A stretch of DNA of 64,000 nt from NCBI RefSeq assembly GCF_001611275.1, contig NZ_CP015080.1:3002956-3066955 (forward strand), given 5' to 3'. The DNA is from Desulfuromonas sp. DDH964 (lineage in GTDB: Bacteria > Desulfobacterota > Desulfuromonadia > Desulfuromonadales > DDH964). Made by a program: the position numbers and the translations under genes. The first letter of the stretch is position 1. Each line of letters opens with the position of its first letter. Positions 33,933 through 44,782 of the stretch are shown one piece after another. The notes under the pieces are model-generated. The model saw nothing but the letters and a program-made list of their open reading frames with translations. It had not been told where the DNA came from and did not search any database.

Positions 33933-34499
33933 TCACTTCACCTTCTCTATCCGCTCCATGACGTAAACAATGCCGCCACCGAACTTGGAACGGACTTTTT
34001 CATACGAAACCTTGACCTTGTCCCCGACAGTGGGGTCATAACCAGCGGGCACCATCTCCATGCCGCGCTTCCGCTCCATCGACAGTCGCTCACCAGAAGC
34101 GGGGAAGTCGAAACGGATGCTTTTGCGGCCGATCTCGACCACCGTGCCGACGGCGGGAGAAGTCAATTCCTTGCGATTGGGGTCCATCTTGACCAGGGTC
34201 AGGGTCGATACCGCGAGGACGTCCTCACCATTCTTGAGCATCTTTTTGTAGTAGGTGAGCTTGACGGTATCCCCGGCGACCGGGTTGTAATCCGCCGGAG
34301 AATAGCGGGTCTCCCGGCCGGTATTGTACTTGACCCCCTCACCCTTCCCTTGCGCCCGCAGGACCACCCCGGAAAAACCGCTTTCCAGGATCACGCCGGT
34401 AACCGCCATCTCCTCGGCCCGGGACGGCCCGGCCTGCAAAGCGACCAGCATCAGTGCCATCCCCAGCCAGACCAACTGCCTTCCGATTCTGCCTGCCAT
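33933..34499 (-). CDS. Exported protein with two repeated beta modules
   Basis: 188 residues. Signal peptide about 1-28 (ends PSRA-E). Two related halves follow, each ending in a Y-x2-P/P-x-G-Y(N/D)P-x2-GD-x-VK-x-(T/S)Y-K pattern: around residues 58-90 (YSPADYNPVAGDTVKLTYYK) and 145-172 (VPAGYDPTVGDKVKVSYEK). It looks like a duplicated small beta-barrel or OB-type fold in the periplasm. I do not recognise a named family. RBS AGGGGG is good, with a promoter at 34594-34622. Confidence 0.7.
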   Translation of the reverse strand: MAGRIGRQLVWLGMALMLVALQAGPSRAEEMAVTGVILESGFSGVVLRAQGKGEGVKYNTGRETRYSPADYNPVAGDTVKLTYYKKMLKNGEDVLAVSTLTLVKMDPNRKELTSPAVGTVVEIGRKSIRFDFPASGERLSMERKRGMEMVPAGYDPTVGDKVKVSYEKVRSKFGGGIVYVMERIEKVK

Positions 34500-34593
34500 A
34501 GCAACCCCCTTGTTCAGGCCTTTACGCTCGCGGCCTTTGACCTCGCGTCGGCTCGGCCGGGAAGCCCCACGCTCCCGGCTTCGACGTTACCAG

Positions 34594-34622
34594 ATGTATA
34601 CCTGAATCGGGCGCCGATGCAA
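34594..34622 (-). promoter_or_regulatory. Candidate sigma-70 promoter of the exported protein
   Basis: Minus strand TTGCAT, 16-base spacer, TATACA. The spacer (CGGCGCCCGATTCAGG) closely resembles that of the gap promoter at 42849-42878. A GCCGGGA...TCCCGGC hairpin lies in the leader. Confidence 0.5.
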
Positions 34623-34647
34623 TCCCTTCCCGCCAGGAAACCGCCAG

Positions 34648-36558
34648 TTACTCCCCGAGGTAGGTGTAGGAGACCAGCGCCTTGTCGAGCAGTTCGAGGA
34701 AGTGGCTGGTCTCCTCGAAGGAGACCTTGCGCGAGGCGACGTTCTTCTCCAGGGTGTCGCGCACGTGCTTGAGAATCTCCGGCCCCTTGTACTGCACGTA
34801 CTTGAGACTCTCCCAGGTGGCGTCACCGCTGATCACGGTATCGATCTTGTAGCTGGTCTTCTTGTTGAAGGTGACATGCACGGCGTTGGTGTCGCCAAAA
34901 AGGTTGTGCATGTCACCGAGGATCTCCTGGTAGGCGCCGATGAGGAAAAAGCCGATGTAATAATCCTCGTCGGCGCGGATCTTGTGGATCGGCAAAAACT
35001 TGGTGCGCCCCTGCTCGCCGACAAAGCTGGTGATCTCACCGTCCGAGTCGCAGGTGATGTCGGCGATACTGGCCATCACGTCCGGCTTCTGGTTGAGGCG
35101 CTGGATCGGCACGATCGGGAAGAGCTGGTCGATGGCCCAGGAGTCGGGAACCGACTGGAAGAGGGAGAAGTTGGCAAAGTAGGTCTGGCGCAGCGAAAGC
35201 TGAAAGTTCTGCAGTTCGTCGGGAACCGGCTTGATGCGCTCGACGATGCCGTTGATCTTGATGAAGATCTTGCTGCAGAGCCACTCGGCAAGGGCGCGGT
35301 CGTGGAGATTGAGGTAGCCGAGATTGAAGAGGCTGACCGCCTCCTGGATCAGCTGGATGGTGTCGTGGTAGTCCTCGCGCAGGGAGTGGCGGTCGAGGCT
35401 CTGGTAGATGTCGACTAGCTTCTTCACCGTCGGCGAGAGCTTTTCCGCCCCTTCCAGGATGGCATCGTAGTCCGGCAGGGCATTCTGGGTGTTGGTGTTG
35501 AGGATATTGGTGATCAAAACCGAGTAGTGGGCAACCGTGGCGCGCCCCGACTCGGAAATGATATTGGGACAGGGAACGCCGGCATCGTCGCAGATGTTTT
35601 TCACCTGGTAAATGACATCGTTGGCGTATTCTTCGACCGTATAGTTGACGCTCGAGAAGTAGCTCGACTTGGAGCCGTCGTAGTCGACCCCCAGGCCGCC
35701 GCCGATGTCCATGTACTGCAGACCGACCCCCATCTTGACCATTTCGGCGTAGATGCGGCTCCCTTCGATCAGGGCGTTCTTGATCTTGTCGATCTTGGTG
35801 ATCTGGCTGCCGATGTGGAAGTGCAGCAGCTTCACCGTGTCGAGCATCTCCTGCTCGCGCAGGATCTCCACCGCGGCCAGCAGCTCGGAGATTTTCAGGC
35901 CGAATTTGGCGTCGTCGCCACCGGAGGTCGCCCACTTGCCGGTCCCCTTGGAGGAGAGCTTGACGCGGATGCCGAGTTTTGGCGTGATGCTGGTCTTCTG
36001 GGCGAGCGCGATGATCTTCTCCAGCTCGAAGAGCTTCTCGACGATGATGGTGATATCGAAGCCGATGCGGGTGGCGTAGAGGACCATCTCGATGAACTCG
36101 TTGTCCTTGTAGCCGTTGCAGAGGATCGGCAGCTGCTCGCCGGCGGCGAAGGAGATGGCCGCCACCAGCTCCGGCTTGGAGCCGACCTCGAGGCCGATGT
36201 TGTGCTTCTTGCCGAAGTTGGCGATCGCCTCGACCACCTGGCGCTGCTGGTTGACCTTGATCGGATAGAAGGTCTGGTAGCCGGCCGGGTAGTCGTTCTC
36301 GGCAATGGCATTTTTAAAGGCGCGGTTGATGGCGGCGATGCGCCCCTGCAGGATATCCATGAAGCGGATCAGGATCGGCGGCTTGATCTTGCGCTTGATC
36401 AGGTCGTCGACCAGCGCCCGCAGGTCAATGGAGTGCTTGGAGGTCGGCGTCGGGTGGACGCAGATATTCCCCTTTTTGTTGATCGAAAAGAGATCGGATC
36501 CCCAGCCGGGGAGGTTGTAGATCTTCGCCGAGTTGGCAACACTCCATCGTTCCATCAT
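34648..36558 (-). CDS. speA: Biosynthetic arginine decarboxylase
   Basis: 636 residues, the usual SpeA length. The PLP lysine is Lys101 in TFYPIKVNQQ. The barrel half has HFHIGSQ and DIGGGLGVDYDG, and the C-terminal half has an insertion-rich region with SESGRATVAHY. It makes agmatine from arginine, the first step to putrescine here. AGGAG lies before the twin ATG codons; the second ATG (36555) is better spaced. It follows nspC by 71 bases. Confidence 0.95.
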   Translation of the reverse strand: MMERWSVANSAKIYNLPGWGSDLFSINKKGNICVHPTPTSKHSIDLRALVDDLIKRKIKPPILIRFMDILQGRIAAINRAFKNAIAENDYPAGYQTFYPIKVNQQRQVVEAIANFGKKHNIGLEVGSKPELVAAISFAAGEQLPILCNGYKDNEFIEMVLYATRIGFDITIIVEKLFELEKIIALAQKTSITPKLGIRVKLSSKGTGKWATSGGDDAKFGLKISELLAAVEILREQEMLDTVKLLHFHIGSQITKIDKIKNALIEGSRIYAEMVKMGVGLQYMDIGGGLGVDYDGSKSSYFSSVNYTVEEYANDVIYQVKNICDDAGVPCPNIISESGRATVAHYSVLITNILNTNTQNALPDYDAILEGAEKLSPTVKKLVDIYQSLDRHSLREDYHDTIQLIQEAVSLFNLGYLNLHDRALAEWLCSKIFIKINGIVERIKPVPDELQNFQLSLRQTYFANFSLFQSVPDSWAIDQLFPIVPIQRLNQKPDVMASIADITCDSDGEITSFVGEQGRTKFLPIHKIRADEDYYIGFFLIGAYQEILGDMHNLFGDTNAVHVTFNKKTSYKIDTVISGDATWESLKYVQYKGPEILKHVRDTLEKNVASRKVSFEETSHFLELLDKALVSYTYLGE

Positions 36559-36629
36559 TTCTCCTGCCTGCAGCCCCCTCTTCGCGAGAAGCTGACGCTG
36601 CTCCTGCTTCCAGATTTTGATTGCAACCT

Positions 36630-37778
<1,149 letters not shown>

Positions 37779-37805
37779 TTGCGCTGCCTCGCTTCGGACA
37801 AACCC

Positions 37806-38261
37806 TTAGTGGTGTCCCTTCTCCTTGCCGTGGCCGTGCTCCTTCTCCTGCTCCTGGTGATGCGAGCGCTCACCGTGCCCCTCGTCCCAGGAGAGCTCGC
37901 CGCGCTTCAAAGCCTTGAACTCGGCCGAACCCGGCTTGATCCCCAGTTCCTGGGCCATCGCCCCCCACCCCTTCTGCTTATGGCCCGAATAGACCTTCAG
38001 GACCCGTTCGGGAGGGACATTGGCCATCTGGCCGAGCCGAAAGACCATGAAGGCGTCGGCCGGATCGGCCACCACCCGAAGGACCTCATCGACCCGGGGC
38101 AGCGGCACCCCGAAGCGGGTACTGATTTTGGCCGAAAAGCCGGGCAGGTCAGCCCGGGCCTGGACGTTGACCCGGCCAAGGAAATCCTCCAGGCCGCCGG
38201 CGCAGGCCGACCCCGCCAGGAAGAGAAGACCGGTGAGACAAAGAGCGAGCAAGCGTTTCAT
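37806..38261 (-). CDS. Small exported protein with His-rich tail
   Basis: 151 residues. Signal peptide about 1-20 (ends CAG or SACA-G). The middle contains FGVPLPRVDEVLRVVADPADAF and HKQKGWGAMAQELGIKPGS, a helical region. The last 30 residues are rich in His, Glu and Lys (HGHGKEKGHH), able to bind metal in principle. Family not recognised. It lies between nspC and the carboxynorspermidine synthase gene, with 27 and 45 bases on either side, so it is part of the polyamine operon by position only. Confidence 0.65.
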   Translation of the reverse strand: MKRLLALCLTGLLFLAGSACAGGLEDFLGRVNVQARADLPGFSAKISTRFGVPLPRVDEVLRVVADPADAFMVFRLGQMANVPPERVLKVYSGHKQKGWGAMAQELGIKPGSAEFKALKRGELSWDEGHGERSHHQEQEKEHGHGKEKGHH

Positions 38262-38306
38262 AACGGCTCCGTTAGGGGCAAAAAGGGGATCAATCCAAAG
38301 CTCCCG

Positions 38307-39500
<1,194 letters not shown>

Positions 39501-39541
39501 GGCAATACTCCTTCTTTTAATGCTCAAAATTCTCGATGGTA

Positions 39542-39668
39542 CCAGAAGCGAGGATTTTTTCGTCCTGGCAAGGCTGTCGAGCAATCGCGCGGAGGCGTAG
39601 CAGCGCTACGCCGCACAAGTGGTTGTGAAGACTTACGCCGCCAGGGCGGAAAAGGACCGCTTCCTAGT
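39542..39668. repeat. Long imperfect palindrome, copy C
   Basis: Arms CCAGAAGCGAGGATTTTTTCG and, inverted, CTAGGAAGCGGTCCTTTTCCG; centre GGCGTAG-CAG-CGCTACGCC. It starts at the stop codon of the XRE-cupin gene. Strongly alike to copy A through the CCTGGC/GTGGC arms and the GCGCGGAGGCGTA centre. Confidence 0.65.
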
Positions 39669-40209
39669 AATCAAAGGTCGGCGGGGTGACGACCCACAAT
39701 ATCTTCGCCTCGGTCTTGCCGATATTCTTCACCGCGTGCTTCTTGTCCGAGGCGAAATAGAAACACTCGTCCTTGTTCACCTTGTAGCTCTGGTCGTCGA
39801 GACGCAACTGGATCTTCCCCTGCAGCAGGTAGCCGAACTCCTCCCCCTCGTGATAGTCCTGCAGTTCCATCTCGGCGCCGGGCTGCAGCGTCAACAGCGC
39901 CGGATCCATGTCGCGGTTCTGGGCGCCGGGCACCAGGAGTTCGACCTTGATACCCTCGGCGTCGGTCGACTTTACCCGCGCCGCGGCGCCGAAGACCACC
40001 TCGGCAGCCGGCGCCGATTCGGCGAAGAATTCCTGCATCGAGATGCCAAGGACATCGACGATATCCTTGAGGGTGGCAATGGAAGGGCAGGTCGTGTCTT
40101 TCTCCAGCTGCGAGATGTACCCCTTGGTCAGGCCCGCGCGGCTGGCAAGCTCTTCCTGGGTGAGAGCGTTGACCATCCTGAACCGCTTCAGCCGTTCACC
40201 GATTTTCAC
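39664..40209 (-). CDS. XRE-family regulator with cupin domain
   Basis: 181 residues from a GTG at 40209 preceded by AGGGAG six bases upstream; a longer frame to 40299 would overlap its own promoter. The helix-turn-helix is at about 5-58 (IGERLKRFRMVNALTQEELASRAGLTKGYISQLE). The cupin_2 barrel is at about 110-178 (HEGEEFGYLLQGKIQLRL; FYFASDKKHAVKN). This layout is common in regulators of polyamine and amino-acid genes (PuuR type). It lies just ahead of the carboxynorspermidine operon and probably controls it, perhaps sensing a polyamine in the cupin. Confidence 0.85.
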   Translation of the reverse strand: MKIGERLKRFRMVNALTQEELASRAGLTKGYISQLEKDTTCPSIATLKDIVDVLGISMQEFFAESAPAAEVVFGAAARVKSTDAEGIKVELLVPGAQNRDMDPALLTLQPGAEMELQDYHEGEEFGYLLQGKIQLRLDDQSYKVNKDECFYFASDKKHAVKNIGKTEAKILWVVTPPTFDY

Positions 40210-40223
40210 AGCGGTCTCCCTGT

Positions 40224-40236
40224 TTAGTCCTGCTAA
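40224..40236. promoter_or_regulatory. Candidate XRE-cupin operator 1
   Basis: TTAGTCCTGCTAA, a TTAG-N5-CTAA palindrome just downstream of the expected transcription start. Confidence 0.4.
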
Positions 40237-40255
40237 GCCAAAAGTCAGGCAAGGG

Positions 40256-40284
40256 AGTCTATCCTGTTTCTTCGCCTTGTCAAT
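40256..40284 (-). promoter_or_regulatory. Sigma-70 promoter of the XRE-cupin gene
   Basis: Minus strand TTGACA (40279-40284), about 17 bases, TAGACT (40256-40261). Flanked by two TTAG-N5-(C/G)TAA sites. Confidence 0.65.
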
Positions 40285-40292
40285 ATCAAAGT

Positions 40293-40305
40293 TTAGCAAG
40301 GGTAA
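40293..40305. promoter_or_regulatory. Candidate XRE-cupin operator 2
   Basis: TTAGCAAGGGTAA, one base off the TTAG-N5-CTAA pattern, upstream of the -35 box. Confidence 0.35.
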
Positions 40306-40438
40306 GTAATTTGAATAGCACCGCAGTTCCTGCGCCGCTGAAAACAGGGCTTACCCCCTTGAGTCGGCAGTCCGTTTCATGCTCTAATCGGGCGCTGGAA
40401 ACCGTCCGCCCTTTTGTATCCCACCTCCAGGAGCCATC

Positions 40439-41683
40439 ATGCGCCAGACTCTTCGCCAACTCCTCATTCTCTCTGCCTGCTCTCTCCTGCTCGGCGCCTG
40501 CGCCCCCGCCGGTCCGCGGCCGCTGGGCGACCCGCAGAATCCGTATCCGCTGACCGCCCCTCCCAAGGTCGGGGAGTTCGTCCACCTGCCGACCGGGCTT
40601 GCCGTCAGCAGCGAGCAACTGCTCGCCATCGCCGGTGACGCCCGCATCGTCTATTTCGGCGAAACCCATGACAACCCCGCCTCGCACCGCCTCGAAACGA
40701 TGCTCCTCGCGGGACTGGACAAGCGTCACCCAGGTAAAATGGCTCTTGGCCTGGAGATGTTCAGTCGCAGCCAGCAACCGGTCCTCGACCGCTGGGTCGC
40801 CGGTGAGCTGAGCGAGAAGGAGTTCCTGAAAGAGTCACGCTGGTTCGAGGAGTGGCGTTTTGACTTCAGCTACTACCGGGAGCTCCTCAACCTGGCCCGG
40901 GAGCGGCAGATTCCCGTGATCGCCCTCAACGCGGAAAAGAGCCTGGTGCGGGCGATCCGCGGCAAGAGCCTGGAAGAGCTCACCCCCGAGGAGCGGGCGC
41001 AGCTGCCGGAATTCGACTATGGCGACCCCTACCAGCGCGCCCAGACCCTGGCCATCCTCGGCGATCACAGCCACGGCAAGCTCTCCGCCGACGGCTTCGT
41101 CCGCGCCCAGACCCTGTGGGACGAGACGATGGCCGAATCGGTGGCCCGCTACCTGAACAGCCCGGCCGGGGAGAACCGCCATATGCTGGTCTGCGCCGGG
41201 GGGAATCACATCCGTTACGGCTTCGGCATCCCGCGCCGGGTCTTCCGCCGACTGCCATCCTCCTATACCCTGATCGGCGGCCGGGAGATCGTGATACCGG
41301 AGGAGAAGAAGGATCGCCTGATGGATGTGGAGCTGCCGACCTTTCCGATGGTCCCCTACGATTTTCTCGCCTTTTTCGCCTACGAGAGCCTGCCGCAGCA
41401 GGGGGTCCGGCTCGGCGTGATGATCGAACCGGCGCCGGACGGGAAGGGACTGCTGGTGACCCTGGTCCAGCCCGGATCGAACGCGGAGAAGGCCGGCATC
41501 CGCAAGGACGACCGGCTCCTGGCCATCGACGGTGAAGCGCTCGGGGATAATTTCGACCTGGTCTACGCGGTCCAGCAGAAGCAGGCCGGAGAGCGGGGAG
41601 AGTTGCAGGTTGAACGGGGGGGAGAAAGGCTGCAGGTCGAGGTCGAGTTTGCGGCGACTCCAACCGGTCACCCGGCCAGGTAG
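40439..41683 (+). CDS. ChaN-family lipoprotein with C-terminal PDZ domain
   Basis: 414 residues. Lipobox LLLGAC at about 16-21. The ChaN-like (DUF399, EreA/Tiki superfamily) domain covers about 55-290, with the conserved GETHDNPASH and CAGGNHIRYGFGIP, residues that bind haem or metal in this fold. A PDZ domain is at about 320-405 (GLLVTLVQPGSNAEKAGIRKDDRLLAIDGE). ChaN proteins bind haem and are tied to iron uptake; in a cytochrome-rich cell a haem role is plausible but not shown. AGGAG precedes the ATG. Single-gene unit with a strong terminator. Confidence 0.83.
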   Translation: MRQTLRQLLILSACSLLLGACAPAGPRPLGDPQNPYPLTAPPKVGEFVHLPTGLAVSSEQLLAIAGDARIVYFGETHDNPASHRLETMLLAGLDKRHPGKMALGLEMFSRSQQPVLDRWVAGELSEKEFLKESRWFEEWRFDFSYYRELLNLARERQIPVIALNAEKSLVRAIRGKSLEELTPEERAQLPEFDYGDPYQRAQTLAILGDHSHGKLSADGFVRAQTLWDETMAESVARYLNSPAGENRHMLVCAGGNHIRYGFGIPRRVFRRLPSSYTLIGGREIVIPEEKKDRLMDVELPTFPMVPYDFLAFFAYESLPQQGVRLGVMIEPAPDGKGLLVTLVQPGSNAEKAGIRKDDRLLAIDGEALGDNFDLVYAVQQKQAGERGELQVERGGERLQVEVEFAATPTGHPAR

Positions 41684-41689
41684 CAGCGA

Positions 41690-41732
41690 GCACAAAAAAA
41701 GCCGCCTGGATGCCGGGCGGCTTTTTTTGTGC
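41690..41732. terminator. Bidirectional terminator between the ChaN-like gene and fba
   Basis: A 17-base perfect stem (41690-41706 with 41716-41732) of the form A7-GCCGCC...GGCGGC-T7; serves the convergent genes on both sides. Confidence 0.92.
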
Positions 41733-41742
41733 CGGGGTCGAC

Positions 41743-42723
41743 TCAGGCCTTGCCGGCGCTGCCGAGGACGGCCTCGTTCTTGTGCTTGATCAACTTGACC
41801 AGCTCCTTGCGGGCGGCGCCGAGATACTTGCGGGGGTCAAACTCGCCGGGGTTCTTGGCGAGGTATTCGCGCACCCGGGCGGTGACGGCCAGACGGCCAT
41901 CGGAATCGATGTTGATCTTGCAGACGGCGCTCGCCGCGGCGCGGCGCAGCTGCTCCTCGGGGACGCCGACGGCGCCGTCCATCCTGCCGCCAAAGGCGTT
42001 GATCAGCTCGACATACTCCTGGACCACGCTGGAGGCGCCATGGAGGACGATCGGGAAGCCGGGGAGACGCTTTTCACACTCGGCGAGGATATCGAAGCGC
42101 AGCGGCGGGACTTCCTCCCCCTCCTTGAGCTTGAACTTGTAGGCGCCGTGGCTGGTGCCGATGGAGATGGCGAGGGAGTCGACGCCGGTCTGCTTGACGA
42201 ACTCCTCGACCTCCTCCGGCTTGGTATAGGTCGAATGCTCGGCGGAGACCTCATCCTCGATGCCGGCGAGCACGCCGAGCTCCCCTTCGACGGTGACATC
42301 GAAGCGATGGGCATACTCGACGACCTGGCGGGTCAGGGCGACATTCTCCGCGAAGGGGAGGTGGGAACCGTCGATCATCACCGAGGAGAATCCCGAATCG
42401 ACGCAAGACTTGCAAACCTCAAAGGTATCGCCATGATCGAGATGGAGGGCAATGGGGATATGGGAGCCCTGCTCCCGGGCCATCTGCACCGCTCCCATTG
42501 CCATGAAGCGCAGCATCGTCTGATTGGCGTAGTCGCGGGCGCCCTTGCTGACCTGAACGATGACCGGCGAGGCGGTTTCGGCACAGGCGGTGATGATCGC
42601 CTGCAGCTGTTCGAGGTTGTTGAAGTTGTAGGCCGGGATGGCATAACCGCCGCCCACGGCCCGGCGGAACATCTCACGAGTGTTGACCAGCCCGAGCTCG
42701 GTGAAGTGCACTGCATCGCCCAT
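41743..42723 (-). CDS. fba: Class II fructose-bisphosphate aldolase
   Basis: 326 residues from the ATG at 42723 (AAGGAGG nine bases upstream). Zinc-binding HLDHGDTFE, the EGELG segment, and TSHGAYK and LHGASS motifs define class II enzymes. Splits fructose-1,6-bisphosphate, or makes it in gluconeogenesis, which matters for an organism living on acetate. Divergent from gap across a 216-base spacer. Confidence 0.95.
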   Translation of the reverse strand: MGDAVHFTELGLVNTREMFRRAVGGGYAIPAYNFNNLEQLQAIITACAETASPVIVQVSKGARDYANQTMLRFMAMGAVQMAREQGSHIPIALHLDHGDTFEVCKSCVDSGFSSVMIDGSHLPFAENVALTRQVVEYAHRFDVTVEGELGVLAGIEDEVSAEHSTYTKPEEVEEFVKQTGVDSLAISIGTSHGAYKFKLKEGEEVPPLRFDILAECEKRLPGFPIVLHGASSVVQEYVELINAFGGRMDGAVGVPEEQLRRAAASAVCKINIDSDGRLAVTARVREYLAKNPGEFDPRKYLGAARKELVKLIKHKNEAVLGSAGKA

Positions 42724-42848
42724 AGCAATTGTCCTCCTTGTCATTTTAATCAGTAAGTGCTGGTTTCGCCCGCGCAGGGCTCGGTCATTAATAGCAATTC
42801 ACCACCGCCAAGTCCAGCCAAAAGTCGCGAATCGCAGGGGAAAAGGGG

Positions 42849-42878
42849 TTGCATTGGCGGGCCGATTCAGTTTAGGAT
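42849..42878 (+). promoter_or_regulatory. Candidate sigma-70 promoter of gap
   Basis: TTGCAT (42849-42854), 18 bases, TAGGAT (42873-42878). Spacer similar to the promoter at 34594-34622 (GGCG...CCGATTCAG). Confidence 0.5.
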
Positions 42879-42939
42879 ACCGCCGCTTTTATCGCTGCCG
42901 GCGCCTGCGGGTGCCTTTGCCTGCCGGAAGGAATTCGTC

Positions 42940-44385
42940 ATGACCATGGAAGCCCAGGAAGCCTATTTCCACGACTGGAAGAACCGCGAGGAGATCGCCG
43001 AGTCGATGCTCCCCCTGATTGGCCGCCTCTACCGCGACCACGGCGTGGTAACGATGGTATACGGCCGCTCGCTGGTCGGCGGCTCGACCATCGACATCCT
43101 CAAGGCGCATCGCTTCGCCCGCCAGATCCTCGAGAATGAGCTCTCGGTGCGGGAGACCGCCCCGATCCTGCAGGCGATGGCAGCGATGCAGCTGGCGCCG
43201 GCCAGGGTCGACATCGGCAAGCTGACGGTGCGCTACCTGGCCCAGGCCGGCGGCACCGACCTGGCGGGTTTTGTCCGCCAGGAGCTGGCGCCCGTCAACA
43301 CCGGCAAAGGCTCCCTGCTGCAGGAGCCCAAGGATGTCGTCCTGTACGGTTTTGGCCGCATCGGTCGCCTGCTGGCCCGGATCCTTATCGAAAAAGCCGG
43401 CGGTGGCGACAAGCTGCGCCTGCGGGCGGCGGTGGTGCGCAAGGGGAGCCCGGACGACCTCGCCAAGCGGGCCAGCCTGCTGCGTCGCGACTCGGTCCAC
43501 GGCCCCTACCAGGGGACGATCACCGTGGATGAAGAGCATAACGCGATCATCGCCAACGGCAACATGATCCGCATCATCTATGCCGACGCCCCCGAAAACG
43601 TCGATTACGGCCAATACGGCATCCACGATGCGATCCTCATCGACAATACCGGCAAGTGGCGCGACCGCGAAGGCCTCGGCCGGCACCTGAAGGCCAAGGG
43701 AATCGCCCAGGTGGTGCTGACCGCCCCGGGCAAGGGGGATGTCCCCAACATCGTCTTCGGCGTCAACAACGAGCTGATCACCCCCGAGGAAACGATCTTT
43801 TCCGCGGCCAGCTGCACCACCAACGCCATCGTCCCGGTCCTCAAGGCGGTCAACGACAAGTTCGGCATCGAAAATGGCCACGTCGAGACCTGCCACAGCT
43901 ACACCAACGACCAGAACCTGATCGACAACTACCACAAGAAGGAGCGCCGCGGCCGCAGCGCCCCGCTGAACATGGTCATCACCGAGACCGGCGCCGCCAA
44001 GGCGGTCGCCAAGGCGCTGCCGGAACTGGCCGGCAAGCTGACCGGCAACGCCATCCGCGTGCCGACCCCCAACGTCTCCCTGGCGATTCTCAACCTGACC
44101 CTCGGCCGGGAGACCAGTGTCGCCGAGCTGAACGCCTACCTGCGTGACATCTCCCTCGATTCGCCGCTGCAGAACCAGATCGACTTCACCAACTCGCCGG
44201 AAGTCGTCTCCAGCGATTTCGTCGGCTCGCGCCACGCCGGGGTCGTCGATTCGGTGGCGACCATTGTCGAGGGGAATCGCTGCGTCCTCTATGTCTGGTA
44301 CGACAACGAATTCGGCTACAGCGCCCAGGTGGTGCGGATGGTGGCGAAGATGGCCGGGCTCGAACTCCCCTGTTTCCCCAACTGA
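42940..44385 (+). CDS. gap: Glyceraldehyde-3-phosphate dehydrogenase, long form
   Basis: 481 residues from the ATG at 42940 (AAGGA seven bases upstream). An N-terminal helical region of about 130 residues precedes the NAD-binding part (VVLYGFGRIGRLLARIL). Catalytic Cys292 lies in SAASCTTNAIVPVLK, and the partner histidine region is ETCHSYTNDQ. The C-terminus has WYDNEFGYSAQVVRM. Standard GAPDH is about 335 residues; this long class is known from several bacterial groups and may favour the gluconeogenic direction, which I have not established here. Confidence 0.92.
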   Translation: MTMEAQEAYFHDWKNREEIAESMLPLIGRLYRDHGVVTMVYGRSLVGGSTIDILKAHRFARQILENELSVRETAPILQAMAAMQLAPARVDIGKLTVRYLAQAGGTDLAGFVRQELAPVNTGKGSLLQEPKDVVLYGFGRIGRLLARILIEKAGGGDKLRLRAAVVRKGSPDDLAKRASLLRRDSVHGPYQGTITVDEEHNAIIANGNMIRIIYADAPENVDYGQYGIHDAILIDNTGKWRDREGLGRHLKAKGIAQVVLTAPGKGDVPNIVFGVNNELITPEETIFSAASCTTNAIVPVLKAVNDKFGIENGHVETCHSYTNDQNLIDNYHKKERRGRSAPLNMVITETGAAKAVAKALPELAGKLTGNAIRVPTPNVSLAILNLTLGRETSVAELNAYLRDISLDSPLQNQIDFTNSPEVVSSDFVGSRHAGVVDSVATIVEGNRCVLYVWYDNEFGYSAQVVRMVAKMAGLELPCFPN

Positions 44386-44403
44386 CAGTAAGCCTGCCAT
44401 ACC

Positions 44404-44447
44404 AACAACAGAACGGCCGGTCCCAAGGGACCGGCCGTTCTGTTGTT
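44404..44447. terminator. Perfect 21-base hairpin between gap and rpsU
   Basis: AACAACAGAACGGCCGGTCCC (44404-44424) faces its exact complement at 44427-44447. U-runs are poor, but the position between convergent genes suits a bidirectional terminator. Confidence 0.75.
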
Positions 44448-44470
44448 ACGTTTAAGCGATATAAAAGGGA

Positions 44471-44665
44471 TCAGTCGGTGCGCATCAAGCGCATCTTCTT
44501 GCGGAGACGGCGTTGGGCTTCCTTCTCCTTGCGCTTGCGCTTGACGCTGGGCTTTTCGTAAAATTTCCGTTGCTTCATTTCACGGAACAGCCCCTCCTGC
44601 TGGAGCTTGCGCTTGAGGACACGGATCGCCTTTTCGACGTTGTTGTCCACGACCTGGATTTCCAC
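44471..44665 (-). CDS. rpsU: 30S ribosomal protein S21
   Basis: 64 residues from a GTG at 44665 with GAGGTG eight bases upstream; the frame continues to 44749 but that extension is not conserved in S21. Sequence VEIQVVDNNVEKAIRVLKRK then a basic tail (RKFYEKPSVKRKRK) is diagnostic. S21 binds 16S rRNA near the anti-Shine-Dalgarno region. Confidence 0.95.
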   Translation of the reverse strand: MEIQVVDNNVEKAIRVLKRKLQQEGLFREMKQRKFYEKPSVKRKRKEKEAQRRLRKKMRLMRTD

Positions 44666-44782
44666 GAACTGATCACCTCGCTTTCCGACATCTTTATCGC
44701 TGCGCCATAAAAGCCCTGGCCGCAGAGACAAGCAGGGAGAATATTCCACTTCCCGCCCGATTGCAAGGATTTTTTCGCCATA

